NCBI GenBank assembly: GCA_028455995.1
Contig: JABELC010000003.1
Location: forward strand, 558,001 to 622,000
Length of the DNA: 64,000 bases
Origin: Scleromitrula shiraiana
Lineage: Eukaryota > Ascomycota > Leotiomycetes > Helotiales > Sclerotiniaceae
Direction of reading: 5' to 3'
The notes below the pieces were generated by a model, which did not search any database, was not told where the DNA came from, and saw only the letters and a list, made by a program, of their open reading frames with translations. Positions within the stretch are counted from its first letter, which is position 1; every line of letters starts with the position of its first letter. Both the position numbers and the translations under genes were made by a program. Shown here piece after piece: positions 1-11,243 of the stretch.

Positions 1-2
1 CT

Positions 3-1214
3 TTGTTTATTGATGATAATCTTAAACGAGGAAAGGGCAAAACCGAGGCGGAGATTGACGAGGTCCTGGACAAGGCCACTACCTTGCTTCGATATATTCA
101 AGATAAGGATATGTTCGAGTACTATTACAAAAAGCATCTGTCAAAACGGCTGTTACTCAACAAATCGGAAAGCACCGAGGTCGAGAAGCAAATGATCTCT
201 AGAATGAAGCAGGAAATAGGCAATGCTTTTACCACTAAGCTGGAGGGCATGTTTAAAGATATTACCATGTCCGAGGATTTGACTTCTGGTTACCGCGATT
301 ACATCCGAGACCTTGGTGACGTGGATCATAAGCAAATTGACTTGAACACTACTGTTCTCACAACGAATTACTGGCCCATGGAAGTATTGGGCGGTAACCC
401 TATGGCCGAGGAAAACAACAGACAGGAGTGTAATTGGCCGCCAGAGATTAGGAAGTTACAAGATTCTTTCAAAGCATTCTATCTTAAAAATCGCAATGGT
501 AGAATGCTGTCTTGGGTGAGCCAATTAGGCACTGCTGATATTCGTTGTATTTTCCCAAAGATCCCTGGTGAGAATGGAGTTAAAGGCAAAGAACGCAAGT
601 ATGAGCTCAACGTTACAACGCATGCCATGCTTGTTCTCTTACTCTTTAATGATGCGGAAGATGGAGAATGGTTGGCGTTTGAGGATATCCAAGGACGACT
701 AAACATTCCAGTCAAGGAACTCTCCCGCACGTTGATGTCAATCTCTGGTCCCCCCAAATCTAGAGTGTTGCTCAAAAGACCCAGAAAGGTGAACGAAATT
801 CCTAGAGATGGAGACTCGTTTTCGTTCAACAGTGCTTTTATCAGCAAAACCGTCAAAATAAAAGTACAAACAATAGGAGGTGGTATGTCCAACAAAGTCG
901 AAGATAACGAAGAGAGAAAAGACACTATAGAAAGAAATGATCTAGAAAGAGGGGCTGTCATGGATACTACCATTGTTCGCATCATGAAGTATATCTCTCC
1001 CTTCTTGTTCAACCATATATCTTTACTAACGGACAATAGGGCCCGGAAAACATTCTCGCACTCGCAACTCGTCGCCGAAGTCGTTTCTCAATTATCCCAA
1101 CGCTTTCAACCTGAAATTGGCATGGTCAAACGTCGAATCGAAGGTCTTATCGAGAAAGAATATCTGGAGAGAGTCGAGGATGCTCAAGTTCCTACTTACC
1201 AATACCTTGCGTAA
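3..1214 (+). CDS. cul3: Cullin-3 family E3 ligase scaffold, C-terminal part (5' end outside window)
   Basis: This is the scaffold of a CRL3-type ubiquitin ligase. The visible part runs from the FIDDNLKRG motif through the cullin homology domain (KHLSKRLLLNKS, KLEGMFKDI) to the winged-helix end PTYQYLA. The frame is open to the window edge and the first codon is TTG (Leu), so the gene starts upstream. Residues KHLSKRLL and EGMFKDI resemble Cul3 more than Cul1 or Cul4, which is a family judgement. An intron lies at 989-1039 (GTATAT, CTAAC branch, AATAG). It is 51 bp and has no stop, so the unspliced frame also reads through. Splicing restores IVRIMKARK, the neddylation motif, whose acceptor lysine is split by the junction (AA|G). 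Family assignment is strong; the Cul3 subtype is probable. Confidence 0.85.
   Translation: MFIDDNLKRGKGKTEAEIDEVLDKATTLLRYIQDKDMFEYYYKKHLSKRLLLNKSESTEVEKQMISRMKQEIGNAFTTKLEGMFKDITMSEDLTSGYRDYIRDLGDVDHKQIDLNTTVLTTNYWPMEVLGGNPMAEENNRQECNWPPEIRKLQDSFKAFYLKNRNGRMLSWVSQLGTADIRCIFPKIPGENGVKGKERKYELNVTTHAMLVLLLFNDAEDGEWLAFEDIQGRLNIPVKELSRTLMSISGPPKSRVLLKRPRKVNEIPRDGDSFSFNSAFISKTVKIKVQTIGGGMSNKVEDNEERKDTIERNDLERGAVMDTTIVRIMKYISPFLFNHISLLTDNRARKTFSHSQLVAEVVSQLSQRFQPEIGMVKRRIEGLIEKEYLERVEDAQVPTYQYLA
989..1039 (+). other. Intron in cullin neddylation motif
   Basis: Donor GTATAT, branch-like TTACTAACG and acceptor ACAATAG. The length of 51 is divisible by three and contains no stop codon. Removing it joins ATCATGAA to GGCCCGG and gives IMKARK, the conserved Nedd8 site. 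Confidence 0.85.
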
Positions 1215-1763
1215 TCTTTCTCTCTCGACTATATTTTTGTTTTCTTTCGATTGCTTTTTTTTTTCGACACCAGGTGTGTTTGATTAGCGCGGATACCTTT
1301 AGTTTAGCAGACCAGTGGATCGTTTCGGTCGACTTTTTTCTTCTCTTTTCATTTCCTTCTCTCCATTGCGGATCGCTGTGGTATTATGCTTTGGGCAGGC
1401 GAATAAGGAATGGATGATGGCAGGATCATCGGTTGGCGTAAGAATTCGGATTGGGCAATTTTTTTGTCAATATGATCTGGTGATATGGTGGTTGCGGATA
1501 GACCATGATCATGGCATGGCGTATCGATGGCCAGAAAATATTGAGCGTGCGTGCGTGCGTGCATAGGAACAGAGAAGTACGGAGATATAAAAGTTTCTAG
1601 TGGTGCGTGGGATATATGGAATGAATGATATCATATCATAGATAGAGACGAATAATATACTTTAATATTGTATATCTATATTTTATATTCATATGGATGG
1701 GCAAGAAATAATAATCGGTAGTAAAGTTGTCTTAATCTGCGCATCTTCCCTTAGCAGCTAGTC
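1215..1763. other. Intergenic, convergent 3' regions
   Basis: Space between the convergent cullin and TAP-hydrolase genes. It contains a T-rich stretch after the cullin stop, a short GTGC tandem run near 1546-1563 and AT-rich sequence around 1650-1700. No gene is supported. Confidence 0.6.
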
Positions 1764-4094
1764 TCAATATCTAAATCCAAAACCAAACCCCATATAAGCA
1801 CTCCTCATTAAATCCCATCCCGCCTCTCTGAATTCTCTTTCTCTTTCCCCATCCATCCCTATCCTATCTACCCTTTTACCCCCTCTACCCCCATCCCCAT
1901 CCCCTCTTTTATTTAATCCTCCACCTCCCCAACCACCATCAACAAACAACGCCCTATCCCCATCCCCACCCCCACTCCACCGATCAAAAGGTTCAATATC
2001 AGCAGCGCATCTCGTGCTATTGGGTGGGAGTGAACCGGTCTGGAAATACGTGTTTATGTGGTGGGATGTGCAGGTAGAGGGGGCGGTTAGGGTTGTGTGC
2101 TGTGGATTTGTTAGCGGGAGAGTTCTGGAGGGGATGGAGAATGGGATGGGATGCCGAAGGGGTATGGAATAGGATGGTGGAATGGGGGATGCTGGGATCA
2201 GATCGGAGAGAAGAACATACACCGAAAGATTCCTGTATTAAAATGACGGATCCGCGGAATCCGACCGAATTGGCTATGGCGCTGCGGAGGGGTGTCACAT
2301 TATCGGCGAGGTTGGATATGTAAAGGATAGGGTGGGAGGTATTAGCTTTGAATGGTCCTGTTGGGGTTTATCAATTTCTCTTCTTTTTCATCTTTTGCTG
2401 ATGGTTTCAGGGAAGTAACATCGATATAGATGTGGAACTAAGAAGCAACAAAAGAAAAACAACATACCAGTAAATCTAAACTTAGGCTTAGCTTTCCACC
2501 CTACACAAGCCAACCTAAACTCTACCCCAACAGCTCCCACCATGCCCGCCCCTTCAATTAGTCTATCTGCATAATTCCCAAACTCCTCAACTGTATCGTT
2601 CATTTCTCCTCCGTCGGTACACATTACCGCTGCGGTTGCATCGTCGTTTCCTTCGGTTTCTATATCTATATCTAGATTTGGACTTTTGCTAAGGGAATCG
2701 ACAGGTAAATCACATGTGAAAGGCGTGCGCATCCCGAATTTCGATGTCAAATCAATAAACGGAGTTCCGTTACCTGATTCTAGGGATTGGAGCACGGTAG
2801 CCAGAGAGGGGAAGAGGAGGATGGGTCGGTAGAAAGAAGCGGATAGGAGGCGGGTGAGGGAGGTGTAGGTTATTATTTCTGGGGGTGAGGCTGGGTCGCC
2901 AGGGGGCGGGAGGACGATTACGGGGTGAGTTTTGAGGGTTTCGAGCAGGGTGATTAGACGGGCGGCGATTTGAGAGGGGGTGGGGGAGTAGAAGGCGCAG
3001 CCTGAGGGGCCGGATTTGTGGCAGTAGTGGTAGAATGCTTGGGCTATGGTTTTGGAATCGTGGAGGAACGAGGTATGCGTATTTGTGGACCATTCGGAAT
3101 AATCTACGTTGCCTGAATATACAATGAGGATACGTTCTTATGATTTTGGGGCAATGAATACTTGCCATCACTCACCATTCTATCCACTTTATCGGGATAC
3201 ATGGAGGCAAATACACCACCTAAGAAAGTCCCATAACTAAACCCCCAATACCTCATCTTCTCCGTACCAGTCTTCCTCATAATTTCCAACATATCGCGAG
3301 CCACCGAGGCCGTACTCACAAAATCCAGTAAATTCTCCCCATTCACAAGTTGAGAAGCTTGTTTCATATTTTCCTGGCATGTACTTGAAAGAGCTCTAGC
3401 TCTCACATACGCATCATACAAAACCCCCGGGTGTGAATTCACCAACCCTACATCCTGCAACTTCCAAACCTTGGAACTCTGTCGAGAACTCCAACAGTCA
3501 ACACGTGGTTTTGAGGCGCCAATACCGCGAGGATCAAAACTAACGATATCGTGGTTCTTTCCAACGATTTTCTGGAGACTGTGGCCGTTTCTTCGCAATG
3601 AGTAGATACCTGACCCTCCAGGACCACCTGGATTGGTGAAAACTGGTCCTCGATAGTCGGAGAGATCTGTTGCTGGTATCTTTATGATTGCAAGAGATAT
3701 CTGGGATAGATTGGTTGGGTTGAGCCAATCTAGTGGTAGCAGAAGTCGAGCACATTGGAAATCATCGAAGCAAGGGTGCCAGATGAGATCTAAGTCTGGT
3801 TCGATCTAATTGTAGATATGAGATATTTTGTATGGTGAAAGGAAGCGTGAGTGAAACGGATGAATGACTTACGTTGCTCCATCGGAACTCTTTTTCGGAA
3901 TCAACAATTTGTGATTGATATTCATTTAATTCAAGGTTCACGGGTGAAAGTATTATATGTGAAGGGATTCCGAAATTCCATATTGATAAGAAGAAAACAC
4001 CAAGGCAGAACGCTGAATAGAACTTGAATAGGGAAAACCCTCGAAATTGATTTAAGATCGAAGAAGTTGTTGTTGTTTCCTTCTCACTTGCCAT
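1764..4094 (-). CDS. TAP-type alpha/beta hydrolase (peptidase S33-like), membrane anchored
   Basis: A serine hydrolase of the tripeptidyl-aminopeptidase type, which probably trims N-terminal peptides or related substrates outside the plasma membrane or in the secretory path. Exons by phase are 4094-3873, 3805-3166, 3112-2468, 2357-2221 and 2099-1764, giving about 659 residues. Residues about 18-45 form a hydrophobic signal-anchor. NPGGPGGSG is the oxyanion-type motif, and FDPRGIG follows. The proposed triad is S264 in GFSYG, D521 in ADNVTP and H549 in GHTTLTAP. The C-terminal TAP domain carries paired cysteines (PSTC, TRC). The intron at 3165-3113 needs a GC donor: the nearby GT donor would run into a stop. 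The tail after about residue 585 is a Gly/Asp/Arg-rich low-complexity stretch. Substrate unknown. Confidence 0.82.
3113..3165 (-). other. GC-AG intron
   Basis: Minus-strand junction GATG|GCAAGT...ATTCAG|GCAAC. It gives VSDGNVDYSEW, as expected for the TAP family. The alternative GTGAGT donor nine to ten bases upstream would produce an immediate TAG in the next exon. Confidence 0.75.
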
Positions 4095-5161
4095 ATCGTA
4101 TGTAAATGCAGTTTCATCTCAAATGAGTACCCTGCATTTTATTGTGCTGCGTTCTATGGTTCCAAGTACTGTAAGAATCGTAAGATCTTGCTGTTGTGTA
4201 TGAGGCATACTGAGGTATCGGGTAAGTAGAGGAATCTTGGTTGCTTATCATCATGCAATGCGGTCACGCTTTCGCAGAGTTGGCAATATCAAAGATGAGA
4301 GTGGTTGGTTCAGATAATAGTCACATTATTTATCAAGTGACGATTCATTCATGCTATCTCATATGCATAATTATCCATGCTTGGCCCAAGCATATAAGAT
4401 TTTCTCAATTCTTTCTCGTTATTGGACGAGTCGAATGAATCGGATTTGATAGAGTATCGAGAGTATCTAGTTGGATGATATTCATGATGTTTCGTTTTTT
4501 CATCTGTCTCATCTTGTCCTACCACTGGCTGTGCGGGTGCTCTTGTGCTCTTGTGCTCTTGTGCTCTTGTCTTCTTGTGCTCAACCGATAAGAATTGATA
4601 AGGGAGTATCTATGAATACCCAATTCTCAAGCATATTGGATGTTGGATGTTGGATGTTGGTAGTGGTGGGGAAATTTTTTGAGGCTGGGCTTGTGGACTT
4701 GGGGGGAAGAGGATAGTTGCAGAAAACCCCTTTCCCAATTTAGGTAAGACGAGGCGACCAAAAATCTCTTTCGTCTCCAATTGCTTGTCTGATATAAACA
4801 AACATACACTTTACAACTCCAAATACACTCACATCACTCACATCACCCACTTCATCCACTTCAATAATAAGAGAAACGATCAGATTAGAATTATTCAACA
4901 CATCTATTTAGATCTTTTGGGTAGTATGTATGTACAATATCATTCTTTGAAATCGGTATCAGCATCAGCTTACATCTAATGAAAAAACTGTTTTGTAGCT
5001 TCTACCCCACCTTTTACCACACATCGGATAATTGAAATTCACTGCTCTAATAGGATGAATTAATCATCGTGAAGAGTCATGAGAATGCAATATTGCTACC
5101 ATTGTACCACAATGTGTCTCGGGAAAGATATAGCTTTTATGCAAGTACGTACCCGATCCTG
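4095..5161. other. Divergent promoter region with short tandem repeats
   Basis: Upstream of both the TAP hydrolase (minus) and the Zn2Cys6 factor (plus). It contains about four copies of GTGCTCTT near 4538-4580, a GGATGTT run near 4637-4660 and a CACATCACTC run near 4830-4860. Open frames here are short and low-complexity. No gene is supported. Confidence 0.55.
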
Positions 5162-7127
5162 ATGGATAACAACGTTAGTGCCAATGTTACGTCACCACTC
5201 GCTATTCGAAGTAATAGGGGTTGCTGGACATGTCGGCTTCGGAAAAAGAAATGTGATGAAGTACAACCCGGCTGTTTGAGATGTGCCGATGTTAATGTTA
5301 AATGCCATTATGGTCCTAAACCAAGATGGATTGATGATCCAAAACTTGGAAAAGAAGAATTGGAAAGAATTAAAGTGGTTGTTGCTGCATCTGCTAGTAA
5401 GAAGAGAGCTGCTTTTCGAGCGAGAACAAGGCCGAATTCTGTAGCATCGTCGCCAATATCACCTAGATCACCATCTTCGAAGACTTCCAGAAAGGAGAAG
5501 AGTCTTCCGGCCATTGCGAGTGTTGTTACAAATTCTTCTCCGAAGAAAGTAATCCAAGAGAGAACGAACGAATGTCAATCCCCACTCTTTCCAAAATGGA
5601 TCGAGGATCAAGAAGCAAGTCTTATGATGCATTACCTGGATCATGTCTTCTTCATTCAGTTTCGGTTCCATACCCCATCATTATCCTCTGGAAGAGGATG
5701 GTTGCTGTCACTACTGACTCGAACCAAACCATTGTATCATGCAGCTTTAAGTTTAAGTGCTTTTCATCGTCAATCACTTCTTTTAGAACAGGAGAGTGGT
5801 CAGGCCGATATTGACTATCTTCATGAATTACAACATCATCATAACTTAGTTCTGAAGGAATTGCAGCATTTTATTCAGACTCATGACAAAAATGGTTCTG
5901 AACAAGGGCAATTCGACGGAAAAATCCAAATTCTAGCTTGTATGATTCAGTTAATATCGTTTGAGGTTGGAACTTATCATCTTGGCGATGTACATGTGTT
6001 TTAGACTGACAGAAAATTAGCTTTTCAATGGTGGTGTTAGTAACTGGCAAGTTCATCTACGGGCTGCATCAGAGTTGATTCTCGTGCTTCACGAGGTATC
6101 AAATGGTAGTATACCAGGGCCTGAAACATTATTGACTTCTTCTCAATGCTTCGAATTGCCTTGTGGTGCTTCTCCGGAATCAATAACTAGCTCGAGGTCT
6201 GTTACTCGTGAGAGTGCGGCATTGGATTTCTTTACGGGATCTATCGTATGGATGGATGCTTTGTATGTATATTTGTTCTAGATCTTTTATTTCCTAATCA
6301 TGGCTGTTGTTTGAATATGATATTCGTTATGATTTGCAAAATTCTTCCATTACTAGTCCATGATCACAGGAGTTCTGACTTTATGTCCTAGAGCATGCGT
6401 TTCAACTGGTTCGCATCCTTATCTCTCAGAGTTCCATAATAAACTTCTCTCAGTAAAGAAAACTGCATCGTTAAATGCTGGTCACAGAATCAAGCTGGAA
6501 TCGATCATGGGTTGTGAGAATTGGGTGATGATAATGATTAGTGAGATTGCTTGGCTCAGAACCTGGAGGAAGCAGCATGAGCAAGATGGGATATCCGATT
6601 ATCAAGAACAATTGGTTGTTACGGAGCACAATATCCGATCCCGGCTCCAAAATCAGAACTCCCAAACTTTGGAAGAGCTCAACACACTTCGTTCCACATA
6701 CATGGGTGCTCCACCACATTACTCGGATCTATACAATAGACATACCATACTAGTGGTTACACATATCTTTGCTTGTGCGGCACTTATCTACCTTCGAATG
6801 GCAGTTTCAAATGACCTCTTGCCTCAAGATGTAGATTCATTACTCCACAATTCAATAAATGCACTCCGCATGATACCCAATCCGCAGATGTACAGGGGTC
6901 TTGTTTGGCCACTGTCTGTGGCCGGTTGTCTAGCATCAACTGCGCAGGATCAAGAGTTCTTTAGAAACACTTCCGGTGGTGCTGTGAAAGATTCACGCTC
7001 TTTCGGAAATTCGGGAAGTGCATTAGAAATCTTGGAGAAATCTTGGGAATTGCAAGATAGGGAAGGAAGATTAATAGATTGTACTACAACTATACGAGCA
7101 CTTGGCACGTGCGTGCTTTTGGTGTGA
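5162..7127 (+). CDS. Zn(II)2Cys6 transcription factor with Fungal_trans_2-like domain
   Basis: A nuclear sequence-specific regulator; target unknown. The first in-frame ATG is at 5162; the longer frame begins with GTG and is not used. The binuclear zinc cluster starts about residue 21 as CWTCRLRKKKCDE and continues with CLRCADVNVKC, giving the six cysteines. A Ser/Pro/Lys-rich linker follows, then the helical regulatory region with SNWQVHLRAASELI and ACVSTGSHPYL, typical of the fungal_trans_2 type. Introns are 5966-6020 (weak donor GTTGGA, but CTGAC branch and correct phase) and 6263-6391 (GTATGT). The protein is about 593 residues. The first intron donor is the least certain part. It is the nearest possible regulator of the neighbouring amidase and flavin protein, but no sequence evidence links them. 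Confidence 0.82.
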
Positions 7128-7247
7128 GATGATTTACGCCATCTAAACTTTACTTCTATTCTTTTCAATAGAAACCTTTGTCACTCATTTGAGATCCATT
7201 GGGACGAATATTTGGATCTTGTCATAATTTGTTTGAATATACATTAG

Positions 7248-8203
7248 CTATTTAGGTTTTGCTGCTTCTTCGGCATAAGTTAATTCTTCCTCGTTCCTCC
7301 TGGTTTTCCAGCCCATCAACTCCTTCTGGAAAGGCCTTTCAGGACAATATCCACTCTCCACCGGCTCTCCAAGAACTTCGTACAATGGGATTGCCCCCGT
7401 CCAAACATCATTTCTGTCTCCTAGACCAGCCTTTTCCAACCCATTAATATTATTCGCCCTAATCTTCGCCGATGCGCTTCGAACTACAACCTTAATCACC
7501 TGAACCTTTTTCATAGCTTCGGGAGCAACCTCATTAACAGAAGACCACCTCCTACGAACCATATGGTTCGTTAAAAGATGCATCGCATATCTCTTCTCAT
7601 CATCCAATACAACCGGCTCCGCATCACCATGAATAACGCATGATCGATAATTGAGCGAGTGTCCATTAGGCGCAAAATGTAAAACTACCCCATCAACTGC
7701 ATCAAGGTCAATATCACGAAATCCCCAATTAAGGATAAGATTAAAACAAACCTTTAGTAGAAGAAATAACGACCTTCATCGACCCATTCGACCTCATCAT
7801 CCTACTTAACATCATCGCCGAATTCCCATGCAAATAAACATCAAACGGACCCTCCCCAAACGATTCCTGCTCTCGAACATATTGTTCCTCATCACCATCA
7901 TCTTCACATATCGGTTTATGAGGATCATAGCTTCCAGCTACTGCTGTCATTGGGAGAGAGAAAGGAGAGGGCTCTCCGTCTTCGTCGGGTATGACGAAGG
8001 ATATTGTTGATACCCATGTTGAGGATAGGATTTTGTGGATGGTTTGGTAGTCGTAGTGCGCTTTTCGTGGTGGTTTGTTAGGATTAGGACTTTTATGGTG
8101 TGTCTTTGGGAGGGTATTTACCTCGCTGTTTGTATACTCTTATTGTGTTTTCTTTTGTTTTGGGATATTCCCCTGATACTTCGTTTGCAACAATTGATCC
8201 CAT
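7248..8203 (-). CDS. Pyridoxamine-5'-phosphate-oxidase-like FMN split-barrel protein
   Basis: A flavin-binding split-barrel protein of the Pyridox_ox_2/NimA-like group; its reaction in fungi is not settled. Exons are 8203-8122, 8060-7752 and 7696-7248, giving about 279 residues. The N-terminus MGSIVANEVSGEYPKT leads into KQRAHYDYQTIHKIL, characteristic of the group. The core has YLHGNSAMM, VVISSTKVDGVVLH, NYRSCVIHG and the long helix KRYAMHLLTNHM. Intron 1 (8121-8061) has branch CTAATCC and joins CGAG to CGCAC in phase; intron 2 is 7751-7697. It is divergent from the amidase, sharing about 560 bp of upstream DNA. The C-terminal WKTRRNEEE tail is charged. Family call is solid, the physiological role is open. 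Confidence 0.8.
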
Positions 8204-8761
8204 TGTGTTCTGATTTTATATATGGAAGATGGCTATGTATATTTTTCAAACCCAGTTTGAAGAGACGAAAATGTACAGTTCTCATAAAAGTAAATAAATT
8301 TAATATCAGCAAATCTTTCAAGAAACATGAGATACCATTCTTATATCTACAGCCCAAGGAAAACGGGATACGGAGGAGGAAGCTATCACATATTGAATTA
8401 CTCAAGGCAAGTGGAGACGAGACAGAGCAAGTGGACGCGGTTATGAGCGGTGGGACCCACCCCACCAATACGATCATGATATCATATCTGATCTATTGAT
8501 TAGGATTCGGGGTGCATGGTTGCATCATCCTATTGGCGGGCGCGTTAGAAAGGTGGTATTGATGCCGTATTTGGTATTTAGCCCCAGGTTGGGACTCTGG
8601 TGGGACTTTTTGGGGGAGGGTTTTTGGGTACGTACTAGTATTGTTGAGGCAGTGAGAGGTTATGCTGTACTATATATTTACGGTTGCTGCTCCGTATTCT
8701 TGTTTCTTTCTTCCTTACTATCTTTTAGTACGGATTTGACACAAAACGAAGAAAACATTGA
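8204..8761. promoter_or_regulatory. Shared divergent promoter of flavin protein and amidase
   Basis: About 560 bp between two divergent starts. A TATA-like TATATATTTA lies at 8671-8680, about 85 bp before the amidase ATG. Short open frames on both strands have no coding character. Confidence 0.45.
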
Positions 8762-10715
8762 ATGTCCAAAACGTCTTCGAACATCATGACGCTCGATCCA
8801 ACACTTCATACCCCAATTCCCGAATCCCTCTTTTCAAATATTCATACATCCAATTCGTCCCAAAAAGATCTTTCCATCATACAAACAACCGCAATCCCCA
8901 CACCAACCACATCTCCTCCCTCCTCACTATCCTGGCAATCTATTGCCTCACGTCGTGCTCAGGAGATTAACTCCACCATCCCCCCAGAATGGCAGCTTCC
9001 CTCTCATATCCGTCCTCCAATCTCGAAGTCCAAATCACTAATTGATTTAGTCAAGAGATCCGGTGTGTTGTCGGAGAGAGAAATCGAAATCGTGTATAGT
9101 ACAGCGACGGATTTGGTGAAGAAGATTAGAGAGAGGGTTTATACGGCTACGGAGGTTACGGTGGCTTTTTGTAAGGCGGCTGCGATTGCGCATCAAGTGG
9201 TTCGTTTATTCTTCTCCTTTTCTTTCTTCAATCCCTTTCCTATCTGACGATAAATCCAGACAAACTGTCTCGCCTGGACCATGTTTCCCAGCGCCATGGC
9301 CACTGCCGCATTCCTGGATGCACATATGGAGAAATATGGAACTCCCATAGGACCGTTACATGGTCTACCTATTTCTGTAAAAGAACATGTTTATCTCAAA
9401 GATACGCCTGCTACTTCGGGGTTTGTAGCTTGGGCGGATAATTTCTGTTTGAATGAGGAGCAGGAGGGTGTTTGTGTGAGGAGTTTGAGAGAGTTGGGGG
9501 CGGTGTACTATGTTAAGACGACGGATCCGCAGGGTTTGATGGTGAGTGATTAGAATCTGTGTGATTTCTCGATTAACTTGAACGGAGAACTTAATTCTAT
9601 CTTTAAGAAAAAATTCATATTGATACATAGCCTTAATCTAGGCAATCGAGACCACATCCAACCTCTACGGAACCACACTAAACCCCCTAAACCTCACACT
9701 CTCCCCAGGTGGTTCATCGGGTGGGGAATCCGCTCTGATAGCCATGCATGGCAGTCCCCTCGGAATCGGCACCGATATTGGTGGCAGCATCCGAGTGCCC
9801 GCTCTCTCATGTGGTATATACGGACTCAAGCCGTCTGTTGCGCGTCTACCACACTCGGGCCTATCGGGTGCACATGATGGTCTAGAATCGATTATTGGGG
9901 TTGTGGGACCTATGGCCAATAGTCTAGAAGATCTGGAATTATTTTGTAGGGTTTTGATTGGGGAGGGTAGAAAACCTTGGGAGGATGAGGTGGGAATTAT
10001 ACCGATTAGTTGGAAGGGCGTTGTCGATGAGAAAAGGGAAAAGTTGAGGATTGGGTTTATTTATCATGATGGGGTACATGCACCTCATCCACCTATAACT
10101 CGAGTGTTGCGCTCAAGTGCAGAGAAACTACTGCACGCGGGCCATGAGATAATAAATTTTCCTACACATCTACACAAAGCACTTGCGGAGGTAGTAGATA
10201 AATTATATCTTCTAGATGGAGGTGCCGAATACTACGAAATACTAGCATCAGGAAACGAGCCACCGACCGAACTGCTAAAATGGATACTGGAAAAAGATAC
10301 CACAAAAGAACGAAGCGTAGGAGAAATGTTTGCGTTACACAAAGAAAGAAATAGATTGGTAAACGAATGGCAGAAAGTATGGAAGGAAATGAAAGTAGAT
10401 TGTTTGGTTGCTCCGGGGGGAGTGACGGTTGCAGCCTTTTGTGAAGAGAGCAGGTATTGGGGGCATACTAGTGTCTGGAATGTTTTGGATAGGGGGGTTG
10501 TTTGTTTACCGGTTGGGGAGGTCAGGAGAGATGATAGGTGGGAGGAGGAGGGGGTGGTAAGGTCGGATATGGAGGGGTTGTGGGGGGATGGAGAGGCTGG
10601 TGCGAGAAAATATGAGGGTGCGAGGGTGGGGGTCCAGATTGTAGGGGGAAGGTTGCAGGAGGAGAGGCTATTGGAGATGGCGGGGGTTATTGAAAACGTC
10701 TTGAAAGGGGTGTAG
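8762..10715 (+). CDS. Amidase-signature hydrolase (acetamidase/FAAH-like)
   Basis: Hydrolyses carboxamides to acid and ammonia or amine; amdS-like enzymes let fungi use amides as nitrogen source. Exons are 8762-9199, 9260-9541 and 9642-10715, all phase 0, giving 597 residues. The Ser-Ser-Lys machinery is visible: K187 in PISVKEH, the cis-serine in SPGGSSGGES (S265/S266) and the nucleophile S289 in GTDIGGSIR. GPLHGLP and VVGPMANS are further family landmarks. The N-terminal 60 residues are Ser/Thr/Pro-rich with no signal peptide, so the enzyme is probably cytosolic. An alternative start is Met9. The last third uses long G-rich runs near 10540-10640 but keeps the frame. The substrate cannot be read from sequence. 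Confidence 0.9.
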
Positions 10716-11131
10716 GGTGATTGGGTTCATATTGATCGAATTGAACCTCGGATTCTTCTTTCTCAATCAATTATAAAACGGGTTGTTGAAATTTTGAATT
10801 ACCATTAGGTTGAATGATAACCACTCGATATATATACTTCAAATTGAATATCTGTACTTAGACAAGCATTTACAATTAAATCGACCTGAACCTGTTTAAA
10901 CATCTGCATCGCAAATGGATAGATATACAATACAAATTGATGAAAAAAGTGGTTGTACCTTCCCCCGCACACTGCACTAGATTGCCATCAACGATATAAA
11001 TGAATTAAAACAAAACAAGCCCGAACAGCAAAAAAACTCATAATTCAATCCCCTCGGAACAAAAAACAATCAATCAATATATGCACCACCATCCGGCCCG
11101 ATAAACAAAAACAAAAGCAAAAAAACTGAAT
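10716..11131. other. Intergenic, A-rich
   Basis: Between the amidase stop and the 3' end of the tRNA. AT- and A-rich with no coding signal. The T-run complement just after the tRNA 3' end (plus-strand A-runs near 11108-11126) could serve as Pol III terminator on the minus strand. Confidence 0.5.
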
Positions 11132-11243
11132 TGTCCTCGGTGAGACTCGAACTCACGACCTTTGGATTGGATCAAAGTAATTGTTAACAACTACCTCATA
11201 ATGAATATGAGACCAACGCTCTAACCAACTGAGCCACGAAGAC
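11132..11243 (-). tRNA. tRNA-Met(CAT), elongator type, with 38-nt intron
   Basis: The cloverleaf folds by eye. Acceptor GTCTTCG pairs with CGAGGAC (one G-U). The D arm is GCTC/GAGC. The anticodon stem is TTGGT/TCCAA with the T-T pair at 31-39 also seen in yeast elongator tRNA-Met. The loop is CTCATAA, variable loop AGGTC, T arm GTGAG/CTCAC with TTCGAGT. The intron sits after position 37 and contains TATGAG, complementary to CTCATA of the anticodon loop, as usual for nuclear pre-tRNA introns. The 3' CCA is not encoded. Confidence 0.88.

Noticed and set aside
479..1036. 185-codon minus frame opposite the cullin
   Set aside because: Antisense shadow of the conserved cullin coding sequence.
1315..1566. 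83-codon plus frame after the cullin stop
   Set aside because: The first codon is not ATG, composition is UTR-like and it ends in a GTGC simple repeat.
5966..6020. Frameshift in the Zn2Cys6 factor
   Set aside because: A 55-bp intron with CTGAC branch and TTAG acceptor restores the frame, so no lesion is needed although the donor GTTGGA is weak.
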